Source: a virus
Virus record (IMG/VR): IMGVR_UViG_3300028802_000020
Location: 1 to 53,698 of that record
Length of the DNA stretch: 53,698 bases
Reading direction: 5' to 3' (one strand)
Each line of letters opens with the position of its first letter. Position 1 is the stretch's first letter. The notes under the pieces are model-generated. The model ran no database searches. It had not been told where the DNA came from and saw only the letters and a list, made by a program, of their open reading frames with translations. Shown here piece by piece: positions 21,505-30,036 of the stretch. The position numbers and the translations under genes are program-made.

Positions 21505-23673
21505 GTGGCCGACCGCACCGCATCCGTCGCACTGAAACTGGAAGCCGGGCAGTTCAAGTCCGAGGCTCTCATCGTCGAGAAGAAGATCGGCGACGTCGAC
21601 AGCAAGGTCGAGAAACTCGACAGGGACATCACAAAAATTCCAGCAGACGCGGCCCGAGCGGCTGTATCGATGAAGCTGCTCGGCGGTGACGTCGGATCGG
21701 TCGACGACAAGATCTCTTCGCTCGGCGAGAAGAATGTCGGTCTGGCGACGTTGGACGCGAAGATCCGCACGTCCCGCAGTGAGGTCCGGAAACTCGCGGA
21801 CGAATTCGTCAAAACTGGCGATATCGATGTATTCCGGAAACTCGGCAACGCCGAGGGGCATCTGCGTGGCCTGACCGAAGTCCGCAAGAAACTGGCCAGC
21901 ACGCTGGTCGACGGCGTCGAGGACGCCGCCCGAGTCATCCCCAAGGAACTGGCGAAGACCGGCGTCCAGGCTGGGCAGGAGACTGCGAAGTCGTTCTCAG
22001 CGGGCTTCCAGGGCATCCTGTCCACGCCGCTGCTCGGCCCGGCGGTCATCGCCGCCCTCATCGCTGCTGCTCTTCCGGTCGTCGGTGCCCTCACGGCCGC
22101 TATCGGCGGCGCGCTGGGGCTCGGCGGCGCGGTCGGCGGCGCTGGCCTGGGTCTCGCCGGCGCCTGGATGGGCGACCCGCAGAAGTACGGGGCGTTGTGG
22201 AGCAAGTCCATCGACGGCATCCAGCAGCGGTGGATGAGGTCGTCGGCGGCATTCGGCAACGAACTCGAGGATGCCCTCAAGATCGTTGACAGGACGCTGC
22301 GGGACCTGCCCATCGAACGCATCCTGGCGATCTCGCAGGGTTTCGTCGGGCCGCTTGCCGGCGGTATCGGTGCGGGTATCACCGCGGCGGTCGACGGGTT
22401 CGCCGACGCCCTGGCCAGGGCTCAGCCGATCGTCGACAAGGTCGCGCCGGCGCTCGCCAACCTGGGTCACGACCTCGGCGACTCGATCCGGATCATCAGC
22501 ATGGGCTCCAAACAGGGCGGCGATGCACTGTCCGACCTGATCGGTGTGATCGGCTACGTGACCAAGGCCGTCAGCCTGCTGGTCCTCGGATTCGAGTTGG
22601 CCTACGGAGCGGTGCGCGACTTCGCGACCGAAGCCAACAGCACAGCCCATTCCGTGCCCGTCCTGGGCAGTGCCCTCGACTACATAAACGAGAAGCTGTA
22701 CCACATCGGGGTGACGGGGGTCACCGCGGGCATGGCGCTCGACGACCTCGGCGCGTCAGCGTCAGCGTCGTCTGTCGCGTCGAATGCGGCTGCAGCCTCG
22801 GCCCGCGGGATGGGCAACGCCCTGGATGAGTTGCGGCAGAAGGCTTTCGCCGCTGCCGACGCCAACCTTGCCCTTGCGCAGGGCTGGTTCGATCTTGAGA
22901 AGGAACTCGAAAACGGCAAGCGCGTCCTCAATGACAACTCGGAGGCTGGCGTCGCCAATGAAAAGGCAGTCCTTTCCCAGATTGAGGCGGCCGACAAGGC
23001 GCGGCGTCAACAGATCGAACTCGCTGGCGGGGTCAACGCGTCGACCGAGGCGATCGCGAACGCCAACGCCGAGTATGACCGGAACATCGCCAAGATCCGG
23101 GCGACGGCACTCGCGCTTGGCTACACGAAGGCCGAGGTCGACCGGTACATCGCCAGCGTCGTGGGCATTCCGCCGGCGGCGGAAACGAAGATCACGACGC
23201 CCGGCATGTTCGACGCGCTGACGGCCGCGGCCCGCCTCAGCGCGACACTGGGCGGCCTCGACCGCACCTACTCCCCGCACGTCGCCATCTCTGGCATGGG
23301 CGCGGCGCTGGCCGACGCAGCCCGCCTCGCGGCCACCCTGTCCCGCGCTGGGCAGTCGCGGGACAACGGTCGCGCGCTGGGCGGTCCGGTCTCGGCTGGC
23401 GTGCCGTACGTCGTCGGCGACGGTGGGCGCCCAGAGGTGTTCGTCCCGGACACCAACGGGACGATCATCCCGAGTGTTGGCCAGTACGCCAGCATGCAGC
23501 AAGGCGGATTCGGGGGCTGGCGTCAGATGGGCAGCAGTGGAGGCGGCGGCGGAGTGCAGACGGTCCATCACGTCGTCGACATCGTGGGTCACGGTGAGCT
23601 GATCCGCCGGGTCATCATCGCCGATGCCGCGAACCGTGGTCAGTCGGTCGAGACGTTCTTGGGTATCGGCTGA
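21505..23673 (+). CDS. Tape measure protein
   Basis: 722 residues; GTG at 21505 after a G-rich ribosome-binding site. Long helical N-terminal coiled coil (VEKKIGDVDSKVEKLDRDI, EVRKLADEFVKTG), two hydrophobic stretches near 178-222 and 350-372 that may insert in the host membrane, then an Ala/Gly-rich helical body and a C-terminal GGPVSAGVPYVVGDGGRPEVF segment typical of tape measures. At about 0.15 nm per residue this predicts a tail near 110 nm. It sets tail length and is ejected during infection. Confidence 0.9.
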   Translation: MADRTASVALKLEAGQFKSEALIVEKKIGDVDSKVEKLDRDITKIPADAARAAVSMKLLGGDVGSVDDKISSLGEKNVGLATLDAKIRTSRSEVRKLADEFVKTGDIDVFRKLGNAEGHLRGLTEVRKKLASTLVDGVEDAARVIPKELAKTGVQAGQETAKSFSAGFQGILSTPLLGPAVIAALIAAALPVVGALTAAIGGALGLGGAVGGAGLGLAGAWMGDPQKYGALWSKSIDGIQQRWMRSSAAFGNELEDALKIVDRTLRDLPIERILAISQGFVGPLAGGIGAGITAAVDGFADALARAQPIVDKVAPALANLGHDLGDSIRIISMGSKQGGDALSDLIGVIGYVTKAVSLLVLGFELAYGAVRDFATEANSTAHSVPVLGSALDYINEKLYHIGVTGVTAGMALDDLGASASASSVASNAAAASARGMGNALDELRQKAFAAADANLALAQGWFDLEKELENGKRVLNDNSEAGVANEKAVLSQIEAADKARRQQIELAGGVNASTEAIANANAEYDRNIAKIRATALALGYTKAEVDRYIASVVGIPPAAETKITTPGMFDALTAAARLSATLGGLDRTYSPHVAISGMGAALADAARLAATLSRAGQSRDNGRALGGPVSAGVPYVVGDGGRPEVFVPDTNGTIIPSVGQYASMQQGGFGGWRQMGSSGGGGGVQTVHHVVDIVGHGELIRRVIIADAANRGQSVETFLGIG

Positions 23674-25025
23674 TGGCCTGGCTCTACGACTACACCCGCG
23701 TCGAAATCCGCAACGCCGCCGGGGACTGGGTCGACGTCACCGTCTACGTCCGGCCCAACCGGGTGGAGGTCCGGTCGACCCGGGGCCGTGACACCGAACT
23801 CGACCGCACCGGAGTCCCCGGCCAACTGACGATGGGGTTGGACAACGCGTCCGGGATCTTCACCCCGGGCCTGTCGACGGCCCCGTTGCAGATCACGTTG
23901 GGGATGCCGGTCCGGGTCACCGACGTCATCGGCTACAAGTCGTTCAGATGGTTCACCGGCACGTTCGAGATGCCGGACACGGTCGAGGACCTTGAGGGTG
24001 TCGACAACGTCATCGTCGTCACCGCAGTGGACCGCAAGCAGCTCCTCGACAACGGCCGGACGTTCATCTCCACCCTGTCCGAGCAGGTCCGCTACACCGG
24101 CGGGTCGAACCTCGTCGCGTTCTGGCCGCTGGGCGAGGCCTCAACCGAGGTGGCTGCGGTCGGGGTCCAGGGGACTGAGCCGCCGCTGGCCTACTCCACG
24201 TCCGACTTCGTGTCGGTCGGCTCGGGCGTCGGGCCACCCGGTGACGAACTGCGGGTCCCGGTGTTCGTCGATGCGGGTGTGGCGACACCGAATTCGCCGA
24301 TGGCTTCCGGGACGTGGGAGACGGCGAACCGGATCAACCTCACCAGCACGGACACGGTGACGATCGCCGTATGGGTGAGACCCGACACCGCTGCCGCCGG
24401 GATCACGACCGTCGACCTGTTGAAGTTCTCCGGCACCGGCGATGTGTTCCTCGGCCTCGACTACACCGCGGTGCTGCCTGTGTGGAATGCAGGTGCGGTC
24501 ATCGGCGGGTGGGGTCCGATCGCCGGGGTCGCCGGCCCTGCGGGCTCGGTGGGGTCGTGGACGCTGGTCGCGCTGCGGTTCGGCCTGCGTGACCTTCAGG
24601 ATCTGTGGGTCGGGACCGCGACGGCGTCCCTGTCGTTCGGCGGCGGCGCCCCTGGGTCGGCGTTCTTCAACACGCTGCAACTGTCGCCGCTGACGCACTG
24701 GTCGGGGTTGATCGGCCAGGTGCAGATCTACCTCAACGGCTACACCTACGCCCAGCACCTCGAGCAGCTCCGGCAGGGCTTCCAAGGTCTGGCCTATCAG
24801 CGCACCGACGAGCGGATCGCGACGATCCTCCGCTACGCCTCCCCGACCACTGCGATCCCGGCGGCGCTCGACGAGGGCGCCACGTTCATGCAGCAGGCAA
24901 GTCTGGCCGGCCGGAAACCCGGCGACCTGCTCGACGAGGCCGTTGCTACGGAACGTGGCCGGCTGTTCGTCGACCCCGCCGGCATCACCCGGTTCCATGC
25001 GCGCACGCGTGCCTACAACCTCTGA
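23673..25025 (+). CDS. Distal tail / minor tail protein with LamG-like domain
   Basis: 450 residues; ATG overlaps the tape measure stop (TGATG). Residues 1-125 resemble a distal tail protein N-terminal barrel (VEIRNAAGDWVDVTVYV, RVEVRSTRGRDTELDRTGVP, SFRWFTGTFEM). Residues about 145-370 form a concanavalin-like sandwich (NLVAFWPLGEAS, VTIAVWVRPD, WTLVALRFGL, GLIGQVQIYLNGYT), the usual LamG pattern. The C-terminal helical part (RIATILRYASPTTAIP) resumes the hub-like fold. It joins tube to tip and may bind a surface sugar. Confidence 0.82.
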   Translation: MAWLYDYTRVEIRNAAGDWVDVTVYVRPNRVEVRSTRGRDTELDRTGVPGQLTMGLDNASGIFTPGLSTAPLQITLGMPVRVTDVIGYKSFRWFTGTFEMPDTVEDLEGVDNVIVVTAVDRKQLLDNGRTFISTLSEQVRYTGGSNLVAFWPLGEASTEVAAVGVQGTEPPLAYSTSDFVSVGSGVGPPGDELRVPVFVDAGVATPNSPMASGTWETANRINLTSTDTVTIAVWVRPDTAAAGITTVDLLKFSGTGDVFLGLDYTAVLPVWNAGAVIGGWGPIAGVAGPAGSVGSWTLVALRFGLRDLQDLWVGTATASLSFGGGAPGSAFFNTLQLSPLTHWSGLIGQVQIYLNGYTYAQHLEQLRQGFQGLAYQRTDERIATILRYASPTTAIPAALDEGATFMQQASLAGRKPGDLLDEAVATERGRLFVDPAGITRFHARTRAYNL

Positions 25026-25033
25026 GGAGCACC

Positions 25034-25846
25034 GTGGCGATCTCCACCCTGGATCAGCTCGTCGCCGGCCTGGTCGGCTACCCGACCGACCTGCTCAAGG
25101 ACACCGGCACGGCGGAGGCGGCCGGTGTCCGGCACTCCCTCTGGTACACGACCGGCACCCCCGGTGCGGGTGCTGCACCGTCGTCGGGCCTGGCGGGTGG
25201 CACGCACTCGGGCACGGTGACCGGGCAGGTCCCGATCCCGGCAGCATCGAACCAGACGTACCTCGCCAGGCTGGAGATGGCGCAGACCGGCAACATCGGC
25301 CGGGTCGAAATCTACGACCGGCTGTGGACGAACTCGGGCTTCACGATCACGACCACGACCGGGCAGACCGTCAACTCGGTCGCGTTCCCGGCCCGGGACT
25401 CGTCGGCGAGCACCAACGGTGCCGACGTCCGGGTCGCGATCGAGGTGTCATCGGCAACCGGCAACGGCGGTGCCGTCACCAACACCACGCTCACCTACAC
25501 CAACTCGGCCGGCACCGGGTCGAAGACCGGCACGATCGCCAGCTTCCCGGCCACTGCGGTTGCCGGGACGTTCGTGCCGTTCTCCCTCGCCGCCGGCGAC
25601 ATCGGGGTCCGGTCGATCCAAACCCTGACATTGGGCACGTCCTACGTGTCCGGGACGATCCACCTCGTCGCCTACCGGCTCATCGCCTCGATCCCCACCC
25701 CGACCGCGAACATCGCCGCCATGTCCAACTGGACCCAGTTGGGGCTGCCGAAAATCTGGGACAACAGCGTCCTGTGGCCCGTCGTCCTGCCGACCGGCAC
25801 GGCACTCGGCGCGCTGGTCGGGTCGCTGACCTATGCGCAGGGCTGA
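25034..25846 (+). CDS. Minor tail protein, beta-rich
   Basis: 270 residues, GTG start after GAGGAG. Begins with ISTLDQLVAGLVGYPTDLLKDTG, then a long series of Thr/Ser/Gly-rich strands (FTITTTTGQTVNSVAFPAR, TTLTYTNSAGTGSKTGTIASF) suggesting a beta-sandwich of tail-fibre type, and ends with a Trp-rich segment (WTQLGLPKIWDN, LWPVVLPTG). It sits between two hub-type proteins. A role in receptor binding is possible. Confidence 0.75.
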   Translation: MAISTLDQLVAGLVGYPTDLLKDTGTAEAAGVRHSLWYTTGTPGAGAAPSSGLAGGTHSGTVTGQVPIPAASNQTYLARLEMAQTGNIGRVEIYDRLWTNSGFTITTTTGQTVNSVAFPARDSSASTNGADVRVAIEVSSATGNGGAVTNTTLTYTNSAGTGSKTGTIASFPATAVAGTFVPFSLAAGDIGVRSIQTLTLGTSYVSGTIHLVAYRLIASIPTPTANIAAMSNWTQLGLPKIWDNSVLWPVVLPTGTALGALVGSLTYAQG

Positions 25847-25849
25847 CCG

Positions 25850-26986
25850 ATGTCAGCGACCGGCAAGGGCCGGCTGACCGGCTTCGAACTCGCCGATGAG
25901 GATCTGCTGGATCCGACGTCGACGTCGTGCATCGACAGTCCGCTCGCCACCATCACCAACGACTACCTGTGGGGCGGTTTCCCGCCGACCCCGACGCGGA
26001 TCCCGTACTCGTGGCTCACCCCACCGGCGCGGTGGCGGTCCGACCAGCCGCGGAACGTCGCGCAGGTCACCCGCACCGGCGGTTCCACAGCTCGAGCAAC
26101 ATCGGTGGCGTCGGTGACCGCCGTCGGTGAGCGGCCGTTCGCCGCCATGCTGTCGAGTCCGGTCATCGCCGACCCGCAGGCATACGCGACCTGGATCGTC
26201 GGGAACTACACGGCCCCCCGGCAGCGGATGCCGCAGCTGCGGCTCAACCTGTTCTCCCGGACCGCGGTGGAGTGCTGGCTCATCCTCGAACGGGAGATCG
26301 GCGACCGGATCTCCATCACCGGCGCCCCCGGCGAGGACGTGCAACTGCTGTCGAACACCGGGTTCGAGATGACCGCATCGCCGTGGACGGCGCAGAACGG
26401 GACGGTCGCCCAGTCCGCACTGTTCCCCCGGGCGGGTACCGGGTCGCTGCTGCTGACACCGACCGGCGGGATCTCCGTCGTCAACGCCCTGTCGGAACTG
26501 GTGCCCGTCGCCGCCGGGTCGGTATATGCGACCACAGCATGGGTGGTGTCGCCGCTCGGCTGGGCCGGTGGCGTCACCACCGGCGTGAACTGGTTCCTCG
26601 CCGGGAACTTCGTCTCCACGATCTTCGGCACTGCGGTGCCGGTGACCGCGGGCACGATGACGCAACTCCCCGTTGAGATGTTCACTGCACCGGCCGGCGT
26701 CGACGCCGGGCAGTTGCGGATCCGGATGTCGGGCACGCCGGCCGCAACGGACCTGCTGTACATCGACGAGCCGTCGGTGACCGGCCCGGACGGCACCCGC
26801 AACCCGTGGCCGGACGGCGTCACCGAACTCGTCATCGAGGGCATCGCCCACTCCGCCGCCGGCGACACCCGCACCGTCACCTGGAACACCGCCCCGGTCA
26901 TCGGCGCCAGCCCGGGTGTGGCCGGGCCGTGGTTCCGCGCCGACGAATCCCGCACCGACACCGGCTCCGACCTGCTCGCGTTCTAA
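25850..26986 (+). CDS. Tail hub protein with inserted carbohydrate-binding-like domain
   Basis: 378 residues. Residues 1-160 and 330-378 belong together as the C-terminal part of a tail hub (LRLNLFSRTAVECWLILER, IGDRISITGAPGED; then VTELVIEGIAHSAAGDTRTV, WNTAPV). Between them residues about 165-320 form a CBM4/9- or galactose-binding-like sandwich: LLSNTGFEMTASPWTAQNG, AGTGSLLLTP, VYATTAWVVSP, LYIDEPSVTGP. The insertion would add a glycan-binding module to the baseplate. The hub identity and domain type are inferred from pattern. Confidence 0.78.
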   Translation: MSATGKGRLTGFELADEDLLDPTSTSCIDSPLATITNDYLWGGFPPTPTRIPYSWLTPPARWRSDQPRNVAQVTRTGGSTARATSVASVTAVGERPFAAMLSSPVIADPQAYATWIVGNYTAPRQRMPQLRLNLFSRTAVECWLILEREIGDRISITGAPGEDVQLLSNTGFEMTASPWTAQNGTVAQSALFPRAGTGSLLLTPTGGISVVNALSELVPVAAGSVYATTAWVVSPLGWAGGVTTGVNWFLAGNFVSTIFGTAVPVTAGTMTQLPVEMFTAPAGVDAGQLRIRMSGTPAATDLLYIDEPSVTGPDGTRNPWPDGVTELVIEGIAHSAAGDTRTVTWNTAPVIGASPGVAGPWFRADESRTDTGSDLLAF

Positions 26987-26995
26987 GGAGGTCCG

Positions 26996-27499
26996 GTGGC
27001 TGTCCCCGTCAAACCCGTCTTCGGCACGAACGCCGTCGTGCCGTCATCAAAGCTCAACGCGCTCGCCGACCTGGCCAACTATGCGGTGAAGCCGCCGGCC
27101 TGCGCGGTGACGAGGTCGACGGCACAGTCGATTCCGAACTCAGCGATCACCTACATCACGTTCGACACCGAGCTCGTCGACACGACCGGCTCGATGTTCA
27201 CCGCCTCGTCGACCACGATCACCGTTCCTGAGACCGGGATCTACATGGTGTCCGGCTACTCGGGTCTGGCCATCAACGCCACCGGCTACCGGCGGCTCCT
27301 CCTCGACCAGAACGGCTCGTTCGTCGTCATCGACCAGCGCACCGCGGTCACCGGCGACAACACCCACATGACGATCAACACGTTGCTGGTGTGCACCGCC
27401 GGTGATGCCATCAAGCTCGCCGCCGACCAGAACTCCGGCGGCGCGCTCAACACTGCCGGCACACCGCGGTTCACCATCTCCTGGCAGTCGGCGACGTAG
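26996..27499 (+). CDS. C1q/TNF-like tail-tip protein (receptor-binding candidate)
   Basis: 167 residues; GTG start five bases after AAGGAGGT. After a short helical start (SKLNALADLANYAVKPP), the rest has the C1q-like jelly-roll pattern: YITFDTELVDTTGSMF, TTITVPETGIYMVSGYSG, GYRRLLLDQNGSFVV, MTINTLLVCTAGDAIKL, PRFTISWQS. Such trimeric domains often end tail fibres. Position after the hub proteins fits a receptor-binding tip. Confidence 0.75.
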   Translation: MAVPVKPVFGTNAVVPSSKLNALADLANYAVKPPACAVTRSTAQSIPNSAITYITFDTELVDTTGSMFTASSTTITVPETGIYMVSGYSGLAINATGYRRLLLDQNGSFVVIDQRTAVTGDNTHMTINTLLVCTAGDAIKLAADQNSGGALNTAGTPRFTISWQSAT

Positions 27500-27508
27500 G
27501 AGGCGTAC

Positions 27509-27772
27509 ATGTGGCGAAAGATCGACGATGACCGGTGGATGTTCGACCACCCGGACGGCTCGACGCTCTACCTCCAGCGCTCCGGCGAGCGGCTCGTGGA
27601 ACTCCACGTGAACGGCCGGCAGGGCACCATCCACACCTACGTCGGTGAACTCGAAGCCGACGACACCCCGCTGTCTGCGGCGACATGGCAGTCCACGGTT
27701 GAGGTGACCGTCGACGGCGGTTCGTCGACGTGGGCGTGGGCAACGCTGGCCGAGGCAGTCCGGCCGACATGA
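27509..27772 (+). CDS. Small beta-rich hypothetical protein before endolysin
   Basis: 87 residues; start after AGGAGG. Reads like a compact sandwich: DDRWMFDHPDGSTLYLQRSG, RLVELHVNGRQGTIHTYVG, WQSTVEVTVDGGSSTW. The stop overlaps the endolysin ATG. It could be a tail-tip accessory; family not recognised. Confidence 0.72.
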   Translation: MWRKIDDDRWMFDHPDGSTLYLQRSGERLVELHVNGRQGTIHTYVGELEADDTPLSAATWQSTVEVTVDGGSSTWAWATLAEAVRPT

Positions 27773-28791
27773 CGATCTTCGGCTGGGACGCGTCGGACTT
27801 CGACCACGACCGCGGCCCGATGGACATGGCCGCCGCCCGAGCGGCCGGCATCGACTTCTACACCCACAAAGCCACCGAGGGCACCGGCGTGAAGCACCAC
27901 CCGGGCCCGTCGCTTGCTGCCGCCAAGGCTGCCGGGATTCCGTTCCTCGGCTGCTACATGGTGCCCCGCACCCCCGGCCCGTCGGTGGAGAAGCAGGTCG
28001 ACTACTTCCTGACCTGGGTCGGCCTCGAGGTGCCCTGGTGGCGGACGTTCCCCGGCTGGTTCTGGCAGATGGACACCGAGCACTGGGGCTACGACAACGT
28101 CCCGGCGTCGGTGGGGCATCAGGCAGCGCAGCTGCTGGCGCAGCGGACCGGGAAGACGGTCCTGCACTACGCACCGAAATGGGCGTACGGCGACAGTGTC
28201 CCTGCCGGTGAGCCGTTGTGGGCGTCGGCGTATGTGACCGGCTCCGGCCATTTCCGGCAGTTGTACCCGGGTGACACCTCGAGCCGCTGGGCTGCGTACA
28301 GCGGCAGGGCGCCAGCCATCCTGCAGTACACGTCCAGCGCCGTCATCGGCCGTCAGGCCGTCTGCGACGCGAACGCGTTCCGGGGCACCGTCGCCGACTT
28401 CGCGCGGCTCATCGGCGCATCTCACCTCACCTCCAAAGGAGCAGACGTGAACCTGACCGATCCGGTGCCGGGCGTTCCCGGCCTCACCGTGGGACAGGCC
28501 CTCGCCGACACGTGGCAGTGGTCCGCGACCGCTCGTGGCCTCGCCCCGACCGATCTGGACGGCATCCCGCAGCCGCGGACCGACGACCGGTTCTCCGACC
28601 CGACGTTCCAGGGTGCGGTGGTCAACGCCCTGCACCACCTGCCGCTGGTCAACATCGCCCCGGAGGCGGTGGCTGCGCTCCTCGCGCAGCAGCTCGGCCC
28701 GCTCCTCGGGGCGGCGCTGCTCAGCGTGCTGACGAGCCCGGAGGGTCAGGCGGCGATCGTCGCAGCGGTCAACACTGCCGAGGACTCGTAG
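27769..28791 (+). CDS. Endolysin, GH25-like muramidase
   Basis: 340 residues. Residues 1-220 match a GH25-type lysozyme: GWDASDF near the N-terminus (D7), DTEHW around D102/E104 as likely catalytic acids, TGKTVLHYAP, ILQYTSS and CDANAF (D200). Residues about 227-340 form a separate domain with a helical start (LTVGQALADTWQWSA) and a C-terminal Ala/Leu-rich helix, probably for wall binding. ATG at 27769 overlaps the upstream stop in ATGA. No signal peptide is seen, so export needs a holin. Confidence 0.88.
   Translation: MTIFGWDASDFDHDRGPMDMAAARAAGIDFYTHKATEGTGVKHHPGPSLAAAKAAGIPFLGCYMVPRTPGPSVEKQVDYFLTWVGLEVPWWRTFPGWFWQMDTEHWGYDNVPASVGHQAAQLLAQRTGKTVLHYAPKWAYGDSVPAGEPLWASAYVTGSGHFRQLYPGDTSSRWAAYSGRAPAILQYTSSAVIGRQAVCDANAFRGTVADFARLIGASHLTSKGADVNLTDPVPGVPGLTVGQALADTWQWSATARGLAPTDLDGIPQPRTDDRFSDPTFQGAVVNALHHLPLVNIAPEAVAALLAQQLGPLLGAALLSVLTSPEGQAAIVAAVNTAEDS
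28447..28791 (+). CDS. Internal-start endolysin C-terminal fragment
   Basis: GTG at 28447 is in frame with the endolysin and follows AAAGGAG at 28435-28441 with five-base spacing, a site as strong as any in the window. The 114-residue product equals the C-terminal wall-binding-like domain. Some phage endolysins are known to use internal starts to make extra binding subunits that multimerise with the full enzyme. Production here is inferred. Confidence 0.6.
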   Translation: MNLTDPVPGVPGLTVGQALADTWQWSATARGLAPTDLDGIPQPRTDDRFSDPTFQGAVVNALHHLPLVNIAPEAVAALLAQQLGPLLGAALLSVLTSPEGQAAIVAAVNTAEDS

Positions 28792-28795
28792 CACC

Positions 28796-29209
28796 GTGAT
28801 CAAGCGGGGTGTTTCACTCAAGGAGCACTTCGAGAGATTGCTGGCGGAGAAGGATCTCCGCGACCAACAGCGGTTCGATGCCCAGGAGAAGGCGCTCACC
28901 GCAGCGCTGAACGCCGACCGGCTCGCCGTGCAGGCTGCGTTGACCGCACAGGAGAAAGCGGTTACGAAGGCGGAGGTTGCCGCCGACAAGCGCTTCGATC
29001 TGATCAACGAGTTGCGGGTCGGTGTCGCCACCCGGGACGAGGTCCAGGCGTTGGAGAAGATCGTCACGGTGATGCGTGACGAGGTCACCGCCCTGCGTGG
29101 CGCGACGGCGGGCGGCGCCAGCGCGCGGACCACCCTGTTCACGATCGGTGGTCTGGTCATCGCCGCGGTCAGCGCCGCAACGATCGTCATCTCGTTTGTT
29201 GCGCGTTGA
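28796..29209 (+). CDS. Coiled-coil membrane protein, holin or lysis accessory
   Basis: 137 residues, GTG start four bases after the endolysin stop. Residues 5-100 are charged heptad-rich helices (SLKEHFERLLAEKDLRDQQR, QALEKIVTVMRDEVTAL). Residues 112-134 are one membrane helix (LFTIGGLVIAAVSAATIVIS). The N-in coiled coil and C-terminal anchor recall actinophage lysis-cassette proteins beside endolysins. Whether it forms holes is unknown. Confidence 0.78.
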   Translation: MIKRGVSLKEHFERLLAEKDLRDQQRFDAQEKALTAALNADRLAVQAALTAQEKAVTKAEVAADKRFDLINELRVGVATRDEVQALEKIVTVMRDEVTALRGATAGGASARTTLFTIGGLVIAAVSAATIVISFVAR

Positions 29210-29272
29210 GCACCACCCGCTCAGCCCAGACCCCGCGGGCGGGACGATCAACCCCGGAAGGCCAAGGCGTGC

Positions 29273-29524
29273 ATGGAGACGCTGACCCCCTGGTTCGAAC
29301 CGTCCGCCTACGGCCTGCTTGGCCTGATCGTCCTACTGGTGCTGGGTGGCCGCCTGGTCACCAGCAAACAGCTCACCAGGGAGTTGGCGCGGGAGCGGCA
29401 GCGGGCGGACGAGTACAAGGCAGCCTGGGCGGCGGCGGACGCCAGGTCGGACAAGCTCGCCGATACTCTCGCGGAGGCACTGCCGCTGATCAGGGCGGTG
29501 GCGCAACGCAGTCAGGTGCAGTAA
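29273..29524 (+). CDS. Holin-like small membrane protein
   Basis: 83 residues. A membrane segment at 12-30 (AYGLLGLIVLLVLGGRLV) is followed by a highly charged helix (LTRELARERQRADEYKAAW) and a coiled tail. One-helix proteins of this layout often occur after endolysin genes and are called holins. Its stop overlaps the next ATG (TAATG). Confidence 0.75.
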   Translation: METLTPWFEPSAYGLLGLIVLLVLGGRLVTSKQLTRELARERQRADEYKAAWAAADARSDKLADTLAEALPLIRAVAQRSQVQ

Positions 29525-29820
29525 TGCTGCCAGCGAACCTGTGGAAACTGCTGTGGCGGGTGTTCATCCCGATCCGCCGGCATGCGGCGCCCGCCCACGA
29601 CGGCAAGGTCACCCCGGCCCGGATGGATGAGGCCCGGTCCGCGCGGCTCGACGCTGAGGCAAAGCTCGCCGACACGGACAGTGTGGTGCAGCATGCCCGC
29701 GGGGTGCTGTGGCGGCTGCATCGTCAGCGCGACCACGACGGCGGCGATGACCGCCAGCGCGAGCCCAATCATCGCGATTGAGCCTGGTAGGCAGCCACCA
29801 CGGTCGGTCGGTTCACTCAT
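29512..29820 (-). CDS. Possible minus-strand small membrane protein (conflicts with plus-strand gene)
   Basis: 102 residues from ATG at 29820. Begins with a short polar segment then a clear membrane helix (GSIAMIGLALAVIAAVVVAL). It follows the last gene of the leftward operon by 60 bp. It overlaps 29524-29781 almost fully. Asp/Arg-rich coding DNA gives Val/Ile/Ala on the other strand, so the helix may be an antisense artefact. Reported because a real short membrane gene ending within this frame cannot be excluded. Confidence 0.3.
   Translation of the reverse strand: MSEPTDRGGCLPGSIAMIGLALAVIAAVVVALTMQPPQHPAGMLHHTVRVGELCLSVEPRGPGLIHPGRGDLAVVGGRRMPADRDEHPPQQFPQVRWQHYCT
29524..29781 (+). CDS. 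Small helical protein of lysis cassette (DUF7620-like)
   Basis: 85 residues; ATG overlaps the previous stop by one base. A basic N-terminus (LWKLLWRVFIPIRRHAAP) then a helix (RMDEARSARLDAEAKLADTD) and an Arg/Asp-rich end. Similar short proteins with KLPWRR-like starts and charged helices follow lysis genes in many actinophages. The last 100 bp lie opposite a minus-strand frame with a membrane helix; translation of both is possible. Confidence 0.6.
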   Translation: MLPANLWKLLWRVFIPIRRHAAPAHDGKVTPARMDEARSARLDAEAKLADTDSVVQHARGVLWRLHRQRDHDGGDDRQREPNHRD

Positions 29821-29880
29821 GCCCCGCATGGTGCACCAGCCGCGCCACCATCGACAGGCATGCGTCCGTGATCCGTGCGG

Positions 29881-30036
29881 CTAGTCGGTCCAGCGCACCG
29901 GGAACGGACCGACCTTCCCCTCGTGCACCGAGTCGCCCTTCTCGATGTGATCTGCGCTCTTGGCGCACCGGACCTCGACGTCACCGACGGCCGTCGGGCT
30001 GAGGTGGACGGCCGGGCACTGCTCCGGTTCAGCCAC
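29881..30036 (-). CDS. Small hypothetical protein, two cysteines
   Basis: 51 residues; GTG at 30036 overlaps the end of the upstream gene by 8 bp. Sequence includes CPAVHLSPTAVGDVEVRC and ends VGPFPVRWTD, a pattern that occurs in short actinophage proteins. C7 and C24 could pair or bind metal with H11. Co-transcribed with the gene at 30029-30817. Confidence 0.65.
   Translation of the reverse strand: MAEPEQCPAVHLSPTAVGDVEVRCAKSADHIEKGDSVHEGKVGPFPVRWTD

Noticed and set aside
27637-29190. 517-residue minus-strand frame
   Set aside because: Antisense of the endolysin and coiled-coil genes; no motif and no ribosome-binding site.
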